From assembly GCA_025361465.1 (NCBI GenBank), contig JANYAG010000195.1:1-5153 (forward strand): a DNA stretch of 5,153 nt, written 5' to 3'. The translations under genes and the position numbers were made by a program. The DNA comes from Gemmatimonadota bacterium. Lineage in GTDB: Bacteria; Gemmatimonadota; Gemmatimonadetes; Gemmatimonadales; GWC2-71-9. Below are positions 1 through 5,153 of this stretch, in pieces; the first letter of the stretch is position 1, and each line of letters begins with the position of its first letter. The notes under the pieces were generated by a model. That model was not told the DNA's origin. It was given only the letters and a program-made list of their open reading frames with translations, and did no database searches.

Positions 1-1196
1 TCATTTTTCGCCAGGCCCCGCGTGATGACGACCGCTTCATCGTTCATCATGCCGCGCTCAACTTCCTGCTTCGTGATTCCCCCGCCGTCGCGCCGGTAGA
101 CGAAGGGAACCCCCTGTTCCGTCAGCACCGCTTCGAGCGGCACGTGGAGCACGTTCCTGGTCGCAAACGTCGCCACCGCGTTCCCCGTCGTCATGCCGGG
201 TCGAAGGGTGGTGTCCGGCGCCTCGATATCGACGACCACCTCGAACACCTTGGCGTCGGAATTCGGCCGCTGCTCGCCGGAGTTGGCCACCTCCGTCACC
301 TTGCCCTTGAGCTTCTTGGTCGGGTCGGCATCGAGCGTCAGCGTGGCAGGCTGGCCGATCGCCAGCTTGCGCACGTCGATCTCGTTGACGTACGTCACCG
401 ACTCCATCTTGGACAGGTCAGGCAGCGTGGCGATCGTCGGTTCCCAGGGGCTGATCGTCGAACCGACTCCCTGCTTCTTCCCGTCCCAGCTGCGCACGTA
501 GATCACCATACCGGCCGCCGGTGCCTTGACGGTGTACTGGTCCACCACCTCCGTCATGATCTGCAGCTGGTTCCTCTGCCGCGTCAGGTCGGTGCCGACC
601 TCGCGCATCTTGGCCACGGCCTGGGCAGTCTTCGTCTTGAAGTCGACCGAATCCTGCCGCAGCGCCCTGAATGCCTTCTCGTAGGCGATCTCGGCCTGTC
701 GCTTGACGCTCGGTGCCTCGAACTGCGACTGGTCTCGCGCGAGTTTCTGTTCCTCGAGGGTCAGTGCCGCCGTGCGCATGTCCTCGCGGGCCTTGGAGAG
801 GTTGAGCGTCGTGTCGAGCGCCGCCTGCTGATAGACGGCGTCGGCCTTCTGCATCGCCAGGCCGAGGTCGGTCATCCGCTGCATGATCGTCGAGCGATCG
901 AGGGTCGCCACGACATCCCCTTCCTTGACGATCGTCCCTTCGGGAATGATGGTCGCGATCTTGAACTGGAACTCCCCCGCTTGTCGAGCGTTCTGCGGTC
1001 CGACGATCTTGGTGAACTTGGGTGCCCGAAGCTCGCCCGTGCTGGTGACCGTGACCAGGAAGTCGCCGCGCTTCACCCGGGTGACCAGGGCGCTGTCCAC
1101 CGGCCGGCGGCTGCGAACGAACAGGTAGACCGTTGGCATGCCGACCAGCACAACCAGACCGATCACAAACCAGCGGGACCGAAGGAACTGAAGCAT
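1..1196 (-). CDS. Periplasmic adaptor subunit of an efflux pump (HlyD/MacA-type membrane fusion protein), C-terminus cut by window edge
   Basis: The frame stays open from the ATG at 1194-1196 to the window edge, giving 398 residues with no stop, so the C-terminus is missing. Residues about 10-27 form one hydrophobic helix followed by basic residues. There is no lipobox cysteine, so the protein is probably anchored in the inner membrane with its body in the periplasm. The order is typical of adaptors: first lipoyl half about 75-101 (PEGTIVKEGDVVATLD), an Ala/Gln/Lys/Glu-rich coiled-coil hairpin about 102-217, second lipoyl half about 218-258 (YTVKAPAAGMV), a beta-barrel about 260-345 (RPGMTTGNA near its end), and the start of a membrane-proximal domain (VLHVPLEAVLTEQG). 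Such proteins link an inner-membrane pump (ABC MacB-like or RND) to an outer-membrane channel. The pump gene is probably just left of the window, since transcription runs that way. Substrate unknown. The start is supported by a GGAG ribosome-binding site 8 bases upstream. A MacA-like versus RND-type assignment cannot be settled without the pump gene. Confidence 0.92.
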   Translation of the reverse strand, partial: MLQFLRSRWFVIGLVVLVGMPTVYLFVRSRRPVDSALVTRVKRGDFLVTVTSTGELRAPKFTKIVGPQNARQAGEFQFKIATIIPEGTIVKEGDVVATLDRSTIMQRMTDLGLAMQKADAVYQQAALDTTLNLSKAREDMRTAALTLEEQKLARDQSQFEAPSVKRQAEIAYEKAFRALRQDSVDFKTKTAQAVAKMREVGTDLTRQRNQLQIMTEVVDQYTVKAPAAGMVIYVRSWDGKKQGVGSTISPWEPTIATLPDLSKMESVTYVNEIDVRKLAIGQPATLTLDADPTKKLKGKVTEVANSGEQRPNSDAKVFEVVVDIEAPDTTLRPGMTTGNAVATFATRNVLHVPLEAVLTEQGVPFVYRRDGGGITKQEVERGMMNDEAVVITRGLAKN

Positions 1197-1204
1197 TCGA
1201 GACG

Positions 1205-1208
1205 CTCC
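1205..1208 (-). promoter_or_regulatory. Ribosome-binding site of the adaptor gene
   Basis: GGAG on the minus strand lies 8 bases before the ATG at 1196. It fits a standard Shine-Dalgarno site and settles the start, because the frame has no other good start with a site nearby. Confidence 0.7.
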
Positions 1209-1268
1209 GAGATTCAGACGAGCGCGGACGCACGCATGGTGGCGCGCTCGTCACGCTCTAGACACTTG

Positions 1269-1298
1269 AGTATCGGGATTCGTTGCACCGGGTGACAC
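1269..1298 (-). promoter_or_regulatory. Weak sigma70-like promoter candidate for the adaptor gene
   Basis: On the minus strand GTGTCA (1293-1298, four of six matches to TTGACA) is separated by 18 bases from GATACT (1269-1274, four of six matches to TATAAT). A start near 1262 would give a leader of about 65 bases. The -35 candidate overlaps the dyad GGTG-A-CACC at 1291-1299, which could serve as an operator. A second candidate, TTGCGT (1328-1333), 17 bases, TACGAC (1305-1310), is poorer at the -10. Matches of this quality occur by chance, so this is only a guess. Confidence 0.25.
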
Positions 1299-1399
1299 CG
1301 GGGGGTCGTAACACTACGTAGGGGCCAACGCAAAGGTTCAGGCCGGCATCCCGAGATGACACCTCATGATCGCCGACCTGTTGTGTACGGATTCGCCGT

Positions 1400-1432
1400 G
1401 GCCTGCCGTATCTCGAGGACACGGTCAAGGCC
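1400..1432 (-). terminator. Strong hairpin behind the amidohydrolase gene; possible terminator or 3' end stabiliser
   Basis: On the minus strand GGCCU, G and CCGUGUC pair with GAUACGG, C and AGGCC around a five-base loop CUCGA. That makes 13 base pairs with two single-base bulges (a U and an A). It begins 8 bases after the TAG stop of the amidohydrolase gene. One pair is G-U in the minus-strand RNA but would be an A-C mismatch in plus-strand RNA, which favours action on the minus-strand transcript. No run of U follows, so it is not a classical intrinsic terminator. It could be a U-less terminator, a Rho-assisted end or a block to 3' exonucleases. Confidence 0.5.
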
Positions 1433-1440
1433 CGCGCGCG

Positions 1441-2418
1441 CTACACTCCGAGCATTCTAGTCGCATTTCCGCCGAGAATCTTCGCCTTGTCGCCAGGCGA
1501 GAGATCGAGTTCGGCGACGACCTGCTTCATCTTCGGGATGCTCCCGATCTGGTGGGGATAGTCGCTCCCTGCGAGGATCTGGTCGACACCGGCAAAATCG
1601 ACCGCAAGCCGCATCGCCTTCGGGTCGAAGTTGACGGTGTCGTAATAGAACGTCTTCAGGTATTCGCTCGGCGGCTTCGGGATATCGACGCGGCAGTCGG
1701 CGAAGTTCTCATAGCCGCGATCGAGTCGCTCGGCGAGATAGGGAATGGTGCCGCCAAGGTGGCCAAGCACCCAGCGAATGCCGGGGAAGCGCTCCGGCAC
1801 GCCGGCAAAGACCAGGTGGGCCGCGGCCAGCGTCGTGTCGAAGAGGAATCCCACCAGGGGCATCAGCCAGTACTCCTGCATCGCCGCCACGCCGAGCGGA
1901 AAGGTGGGATGGATATAGAAGACCGCCCCGGCCGCGCTGGCTCGCTCGTACAGCGGCCAGTAGCAACGATCGGCGAGCGCCACGCCATTCACGTTGCCGA
2001 ACAGCATGCACCCCTTGAACCCCATCGCGTGGACCCGGTCGAACTCTGCCACGGATGCCAGCGGATCGTTGAGCGGCAGGGTGGCCAGGGCGGTGAATCG
2101 CTTCCCGCGCGTGGCCATGACCTCCGCCATCGCGTCGTTCACCAGGCGGGCGAGTTCCGCTGATCGTGATGGCGTCTCCATCAGGGTGCCCGGGCAGGTG
2201 AGCGAGATCAGCTGCCTGTCGACCCTTTCGACGTCGAGGACCTCCTGGCGATAGGCGATGTCTCGATGCCCGCGGACGGCGATGTTGTAGTCGCCGGGCG
2301 AGTAGAAGACCGGGTTGCCCTCGCCGTCATCCTTGACCGTGAGGGAATTCGGGCCTCGCCGGATCGCGGCGATGAACTCGGGCGGATAGTAGTGGTTGTG
2401 GACGTCGATGATCGTCAT
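1441..2418 (-). CDS. Metal-dependent amidohydrolase, ACMSD-like decarboxylase/hydrolase group (Amidohydro_2 fold)
   Basis: A 325-residue TIM-barrel amidohydrolase, full length for the group that includes 2-amino-3-carboxymuconate-6-semialdehyde decarboxylase (about 335 residues) and related aromatic-acid decarboxylases. The expected active-site residues are visible: H7 and H9 in DVHNHYYP, H170 in YIHP, H220 in LGHLGG and D286 in GSDYPH. These match the metal ligands, the catalytic histidine and the aspartate of ACMSD. Other stretches also recall ACMSD, including PPSEYLKTFYYDTVNFDP (249-266) and GNATRMLGV at the end. By my remembered alignment, the ACMSD arginine that holds the substrate carboxylate falls at N45 here, so the substrate may differ. 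The enzyme is probably cytosolic. The ATG overlaps the stop of the upstream permease gene (ATGA), and an AGGA lies 10 bases upstream; DVHNH then falls at the usual place near the N-terminus. Together with the permease it looks like an uptake-and-breakdown pair. Family certain; reaction not known. Confidence 0.94.
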   Translation of the reverse strand: MTIIDVHNHYYPPEFIAAIRRGPNSLTVKDDGEGNPVFYSPGDYNIAVRGHRDIAYRQEVLDVERVDRQLISLTCPGTLMETPSRSAELARLVNDAMAEVMATRGKRFTALATLPLNDPLASVAEFDRVHAMGFKGCMLFGNVNGVALADRCYWPLYERASAAGAVFYIHPTFPLGVAAMQEYWLMPLVGFLFDTTLAAAHLVFAGVPERFPGIRWVLGHLGGTIPYLAERLDRGYENFADCRVDIPKPPSEYLKTFYYDTVNFDPKAMRLAVDFAGVDQILAGSDYPHQIGSIPKMKQVVAELDLSPGDKAKILGGNATRMLGV

Positions 2419-3740
2419 GCCGATGGTGTCCTGATGGTGGAGGGGCGAACGGTGAAGTAGTAGACGGGGAGGCCGGCGAGCACGAGGCCCAGCCCGGAGA
2501 GGGTGGTGGCGGGACTGGCGACCACCTGGTTGACGACCACGGCGAACGCGGCCAGGGCGAAGATGATGGGCAGCAGCACCTTCCCGATGCTGCGCACGCC
2601 GGGATCCCTCTCCTTCCTTGCAATGACCAGCAGCCCGATCGCCATCATCCCGAAGAAGATCCACTCGGTGTAGACCACGCGCGTGAACAGCTCCCGGAAG
2701 GTGCCGGTGGCGACCAGGATCGCCGCCCAGACCGCTTGCAGGGCGATGGCGCGATGGGGGGTGCGATACCGGGGATGGATGTCGGCCAGCCAGTGGAAGA
2801 GCAGGCCGTCTTGGGCCATCGCGAGATAGACGCGAGGCCCGGTCAGGATGATCCCTGCCAGCGCGCCGAAGCTCGAGAACATCACTAGGAGCGACATCAC
2901 TCGTCCGGCGCCCGGTCCGAGCAGCGCATCGGCCAGGTCGGCCGCGACGTGCGTTGAGGCCGCCACACGATCGAGCGGCATCACGTACAGGTAGACGGCA
3001 TTCATTGCGACATAGCTCAAGGTCACGATCACGGTGCCGATCGCCAGTGCGCGGGGAATCGTCCGGGAAGCATCGATGGTCTCACCGGCGCTGTAAGTCA
3101 CCATGTGCCAGCCACCAAAGGCGAACAGACCCGCCCCGAGTCCGGCGAAGAAATCGGCCAAGCTGATGCTTCGAGAAGCCGCAGTCGTGACGAAATGGTC
3201 GGGCACCCGCCCGCCCAACGCGAGCCCCATGAGGACGATGGCCGCGATCGCGACCACCTTGACCACCGTGACGAACGCCTGCACCCGGCTCGCTTCCTTG
3301 ACGCCGACGAAGTTGATCAGCGAGAGCAGGGCAATCACCCCGATGGCGACAGCCTTGGTCCCCCAGGGGCCCAGCGGGAGCAGGAAACCGGCATACCGGG
3401 CGAACACCACCGCAATCGCTGCGATGATCCCGGAGTGCATGCTCCAGAACATGGCCCACCCCCACAGGAAGCCGAGGGCGGGCCCGAACGCCTCGGTGAG
3501 GTAGACGTAGACGCCGCCCGAGCGGGGAAAGCGGGCGGCCAGTTCGGCACAGACCTGCGTCCCCATCAGGGTGAGCACCCCCGCGGCGAGCCAGACCAGG
3601 AGCACGCCAGGCACCGAGGGGACCCGCGTTGTGATCTCCGAAGGCTGCACGAAGATGGACGCACCAATGATGATGCCCACCACCAGGGCGGTGGCGTGCG
3701 GGAGGCCGATGGCGCGGCGGAGGCCGGCTGGGTCGCTCAT
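2415..3740 (-). CDS. APC-superfamily amino-acid permease (LAT/SteT-like), 12 transmembrane helices
   Basis: A 441-residue inner-membrane protein with about 12 hydrophobic helices and a short basic N-terminus, the usual length for bacterial APC transporters. Family signatures appear in order: GIIIGASIFVQP (22-33) in the broken first helix, FPRSGGVYVYLTEAFGP (71-87) after helix 2, VGVKEASRVQ (145-154) near helix 5, FAFGGWHMVTYSAGE (206-220) in the substrate-binding helix 6, and PRVYLAMAQDGLL (302-314) in the loop after helix 8. Such proteins import amino acids with protons or exchange one amino acid for another; the pattern resembles SteT and LAT exchangers. First-helix residue S28 stands where most relatives have glycine (GSGIF), a possible clue to specificity. 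The gene is first in the operon; its TGA overlaps the ATG of the amidohydrolase gene, so the two products are probably made together. A weak GGA lies 6 bases before the start. Specific substrate not determinable. Confidence 0.95.
   Translation of the reverse strand: MSDPAGLRRAIGLPHATALVVGIIIGASIFVQPSEITTRVPSVPGVLLVWLAAGVLTLMGTQVCAELAARFPRSGGVYVYLTEAFGPALGFLWGWAMFWSMHSGIIAAIAVVFARYAGFLLPLGPWGTKAVAIGVIALLSLINFVGVKEASRVQAFVTVVKVVAIAAIVLMGLALGGRVPDHFVTTAASRSISLADFFAGLGAGLFAFGGWHMVTYSAGETIDASRTIPRALAIGTVIVTLSYVAMNAVYLYVMPLDRVAASTHVAADLADALLGPGAGRVMSLLVMFSSFGALAGIILTGPRVYLAMAQDGLLFHWLADIHPRYRTPHRAIALQAVWAAILVATGTFRELFTRVVYTEWIFFGMMAIGLLVIARKERDPGVRSIGKVLLPIIFALAAFAVVVNQVVASPATTLSGLGLVLAGLPVYYFTVRPSTIRTPSA
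2429..2432 (-). promoter_or_regulatory. Probable ribosome-binding site of the amidohydrolase gene
   Basis: AGGA on the minus strand lies 10 bases before the ATG at 2418, inside the last codons of the permease gene. The spacing is a little long, which fits a coupled start reached by ribosomes that finish the permease. Confidence 0.45.
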
Positions 3741-3815
3741 GCGCGATCCGTGGGTCGGGGCAGTGGGGCAGGACGTGAAGGGCGGTAGCTACCTGACAAG
3801 TATATTAGCTGAATC
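3741..3815. promoter_or_regulatory. Divergent promoter region between permease and rhomboid genes
   Basis: These 75 bases separate two divergent starts, so both promoters should lie here or in the first codons of the opposite gene. The right end is AT-rich against a GC-rich background. It holds TATATT on the plus strand (3801-3806) and, overlapping it, TATACT on the minus strand (3799-3804), each five of six matches to a -10 box. Neither has a recognisable -35 box at 16-18 bases. A perfect 10-base palindrome GGTAGCTACC sits at 3784-3793. A GCGGTAG arm at 3782-3788 pairs with CTACCGC at 3824-3830. TAGCT recurs exactly 20 bases apart (3786 and 3806). Promoter presence is likely; the exact elements are inferred. 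Confidence 0.55.
3784..3793. repeat. Perfect 10-base palindrome, possible operator half of the divergent promoter
   Basis: GGTAGCTACC reads the same on both strands and lies 8 bases before the AT-rich -10-like element. The same GGTAG/CTACC unit returns at 3824-3828 inside the first codons of the rhomboid gene. A dimeric regulator could bind here and act on both genes, but a palindrome of this size can arise by chance. Confidence 0.35.
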
Positions 3816-4568
3816 ATGTTCCCCTACCGCGACGACAACCCCCCGGTCCTGACGCCGTTCGTGACGGTGTCGATTATCGCCGCCAACCTGGCCGTCTGGG
3901 TGCTGGTGCAGGGGATGGGCGCCGATCAGCGGCTGGCCGCCTCGGTCTGCGAACTGGGGCTGGTCCCCGGCGACCTGCTCCACCTGCTGCCGGTGGGCTC
4001 GACTATCCCCATCTCGGACGGGGTGACCTGCGTGGTCGGAGAAGGCTCCCCATGGCGAACGCTGATCACTTCGATGTTCCTGCACGGGGGCTGGATGCAC
4101 GTGCTGGGCAACATGTGGTTCCTCTGGGTGTTCGGGAATAACGTCGAAGATTCGATGGGCCATGGCCGGTTCCTTGCCTTCTATCTGTTGTGCGGACTGG
4201 CGGCCGCGGCGGCCCAGATTTTCGTCGACCCGTCGAGCGCCGTGCCCATGGTAGGGGCCAGTGGCGCGATCAGCGGCGTGCTGGGGGCGTATGTCATCCT
4301 CTACCCGAAGGTCCGGGTGCACGTGCTCGTCTTTGTCATCCTGATCTTCCGCACATCGGTGCCGGCGTGGGCGATGCTTGGCTATTGGTTCTTCCTGCAG
4401 TTGCTCGGGGCAGGGATGGAACAAGGCGTGGGTGGGGTGGCAGTCTGGGCACACATCGGCGGATTCATCGCGGGCGCCGTGCTGATTGCCCTGTTCCGGA
4501 ATCCGACACTGCTGGCGCGGCGCGAAGCGATTCTCTCCGGCCGGTCCTGGCAAGGACGTCCCGCATGA
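3816..4568 (+). CDS. Rhomboid-family intramembrane serine protease
   Basis: A 250-residue polytopic inner-membrane protease that cuts substrate helices within the membrane. The catalytic dyad is complete: S149 in GASG (147-150) and H213 in WAHIGGFIAG (211-220). The oxyanion and helix-2 residues H95 and N99 sit in FLHGGWMHVLGNMWFLWVFG (88-107), matching H150 and N154 of GlpG. The N-terminal helix (about 13-31) follows a short polar start with a DDNP motif common in bacterial rhomboids. The loop between helix 1 and the HGG motif is long and has two cysteines (C45, C72) that could form a periplasmic disulphide. The C-terminal tail is short and basic, with no PDZ, zinc-finger or other extra domain. 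No Shine-Dalgarno site precedes the ATG, and a -10-like box lies only 9 bases upstream, so the transcript may be leaderless. The stop overlaps the start of deoC (ATGA). Substrates unknown; family assignment very sure. Confidence 0.97.
   Translation: MFPYRDDNPPVLTPFVTVSIIAANLAVWVLVQGMGADQRLAASVCELGLVPGDLLHLLPVGSTIPISDGVTCVVGEGSPWRTLITSMFLHGGWMHVLGNMWFLWVFGNNVEDSMGHGRFLAFYLLCGLAAAAAQIFVDPSSAVPMVGASGAISGVLGAYVILYPKVRVHVLVFVILIFRTSVPAWAMLGYWFFLQLLGAGMEQGVGGVAVWAHIGGFIAGAVLIALFRNPTLLARREAILSGRSWQGRPA
4552..4556 (+). promoter_or_regulatory. Ribosome-binding site of deoC
   Basis: AAGGA lies 8 bases before the ATG at 4565, within the last codons of the rhomboid gene. It supports the overlapping start over the internal methionines at 4574 and 4649. 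Confidence 0.65.
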
Positions 4569-5153
4569 CGACCATGAACTCCCGTCCGGTGCGCGCCACG
4601 CGTTCCGCACCCCTCTATGCCGCCCGCGAGGCGACTCCACCCGCCGGCATGCTGCCGCGCAACCCCGGGATGCCGCTCGACCTGGCGTGGGTGCGCGATG
4701 TGCGCATCAATCGCAGCGCCGTCGAGCGGCGCGCCGCGACGATCGGCACCCGCCGCTCCATCAAGACCGCCTGGCAGGCCGGCTGGCTCCTGCGGGCGAT
4801 CACGATGATCGACCTCACCACCCTGTCGGGCGATGACACCGCGGGGCGAGTGCGCCGGCTCTGCGCCAAGGCGCGCCTCCCGGTGCGCGGCGACCTGCTC
4901 GAAGCCCTCGGGATGGCCGACGTGCCGATGACGGTTGGTGCGGTCTGCGTCTACCACGCCTTCGTGAAGACCGCCGTCGAGGCACTCGCCGGGAGCGGGA
5001 TCCCCGTGGCGGCGGTGTCGACTGGCTTCCCGGCCGGATTGACACCGTTCGCGACGAAGCTCTCCGAGATCGAGGCGTCGGTGTCCGACGGGGCCGAGGA
5101 GATCGATATCGTCATCACCCGGTCGCATGTGCTCACCGGCAACTGGACCGCGC
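4565..5153 (+). CDS. deoC: Deoxyribose-phosphate aldolase, long (animal-like) type, C-terminus cut by window edge
   Basis: The 196 visible residues are the N-terminal part of a class I aldolase that splits 2-deoxyribose 5-phosphate into glyceraldehyde 3-phosphate and acetaldehyde, the last step in breaking down deoxynucleosides; it is cytosolic. The sequence recalls human DERA closely as I remember it: LDLAWV (39-44), TAWQAGWLL (68-76), MIDLTTLSGDDT (81-92), AVCVYHAFV (126-134), STGFPAGLTP (152-161) and GAEEIDIVITRSHVLTGNW (177-195). D181 corresponds to the catalytic aspartate (D102 in E. coli) and C128 to C47 of E. coli. The Schiff-base lysine and phosphate site lie beyond the window. The first 30 or so residues are extra, Arg/Ala-rich and not obviously conserved; starts at M29 or M36 would trim them. 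The overlapping ATGA with the rhomboid gene and a good ribosome-binding site favour the long form. Translation is probably coupled to the rhomboid gene. Confidence 0.96.
   Translation, partial: MTTMNSRPVRATRSAPLYAAREATPPAGMLPRNPGMPLDLAWVRDVRINRSAVERRAATIGTRRSIKTAWQAGWLLRAITMIDLTTLSGDDTAGRVRRLCAKARLPVRGDLLEALGMADVPMTVGAVCVYHAFVKTAVEALAGSGIPVAAVSTGFPAGLTPFATKLSEIEASVSDGAEEIDIVITRSHVLTGNWTA

Larger units (their letters stand above)
1197..1440. other. Intergenic region between amidohydrolase and adaptor genes
   Basis: These 244 bases lie between two genes that both read leftwards. I see no convincing coding frame here on either strand. From right to left the region holds a strong hairpin 8 bases behind the amidohydrolase stop (1400-1432), an 8-base palindrome CTACGTAG (1314-1321), a dyad GGTG-A-CACC (1291-1299), a weak promoter candidate (1269-1298), and the ribosome-binding site of the adaptor gene. 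The spacing implies that the adaptor gene has its own promoter rather than being part of the permease-amidohydrolase operon. Confidence 0.7.

Noticed and set aside
418..1254. Open frame of 278 codons on the minus strand overlapping the adaptor gene
   Set aside because: It is a shifted frame of the same strand, low in hydrophobic order and with no recognisable motif. The adaptor frame, which runs through to the window edge, is the real one.
144..1295. Long open frame on the plus strand (383 codons) opposite the adaptor gene
   Set aside because: Its translation is rich in Arg, His, Leu and Asp with no domain pattern, typical of the antisense shadow of a GC-rich gene. The opposite strand carries a convincing adaptor with lipoyl and barrel motifs.
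1366..2163. Plus-strand open frame opposite the amidohydrolase gene
   Set aside because: Antisense shadow without motifs; the minus-strand product has all active-site residues of its family.
1441..2418. Naming the amidohydrolase as ACMSD of the kynurenine pathway
   Set aside because: The family fits, but the substrate arginine is not clearly present and no other kynurenine-pathway genes are in the window.
2419..2664. Longer N-terminal form of the amidohydrolase starting at 2664
   Set aside because: The extra 82 residues lie inside the permease gene in another frame and look like shadow sequence. The metal-binding DVHNH motif belongs within the first ten residues, which the start at 2418 gives.
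3105..3788. Plus-strand open frame opposite the permease gene
   Set aside because: Very polar, Gly/Arg/Asp/His-rich translation with no ribosome-binding site or family pattern; it covers a clear membrane transporter on the other strand.
3776..3815. A normal sigma70 promoter with -35 and -10 boxes for the rhomboid gene
   Set aside because: TATATT is a fair -10, but nothing like TTGACA lies 16-18 bases upstream, and the CTGACA nearby is only two bases away.
3789..4640. Minus-strand open frame opposite the rhomboid gene
   Set aside because: Antisense shadow; the plus strand encodes a complete rhomboid with its catalytic dyad.
1..5153. tRNA or rRNA genes, CRISPR arrays, insertion sequences, attachment sites
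   Set aside because: I saw no cloverleaf-type sequence, spaced direct repeats, terminal inverted repeats or transposase motifs on either strand.

Overview
This is a high-GC bacterial chromosomal segment with five protein-coding genes, two of them cut by the window edges. There are no RNA genes, mobile elements or CRISPR arrays that I can support. The gene styles (a PDZ-less rhomboid with a cysteine-bearing first loop, an animal-like long deoxyribose-phosphate aldolase, a HlyD/MacA-type adaptor without a lipobox) and the strong GC bias at third codon positions suggest a Gram-negative soil or environmental lineage. Gemmatimonadota is my best guess, but it rests on remembered resemblance and is not proven here.

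Left part (1-1196, minus strand): a periplasmic adaptor (membrane fusion protein) of a tripartite or ABC-type efflux pump. Its N-terminus is inside the window and its C-terminus runs off the left edge. The 244 bases upstream (1197-1440) hold no gene. They hold a clear ribosome-binding site, a weak promoter candidate with small dyads, and, just behind the preceding gene, a strong 33-base hairpin.

Middle part (1441-3740, minus strand): a two-gene operon in which a 12-helix APC-superfamily amino-acid permease is followed, through a 4-base ATGA overlap, by a metal-dependent amidohydrolase of the ACMSD-like decarboxylase/hydrolase group. Coupled translation suggests uptake and breakdown of one small compound, perhaps an amino acid or an amino-acid-derived acid. 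The substrate cannot be read from the sequence.

Right part (3816-5153, plus strand): a rhomboid intramembrane serine protease followed, through another ATGA overlap, by deoC (deoxyribose-phosphate aldolase), which runs off the right edge before its Schiff-base lysine. The permease and rhomboid genes are divergent and share a 75-base intergenic region. That region has an AT-rich island next to the rhomboid start, a perfect 10-base palindrome and a 7-base inverted repeat, so it probably carries both promoters and perhaps an operator.

No clearly new system is visible. The points most worth following are the permease-hydrolase pair of unknown substrate, the structured divergent promoter with a possibly leaderless rhomboid gene, the hairpin after the hydrolase gene, and the odd rhomboid-deoC coupling.
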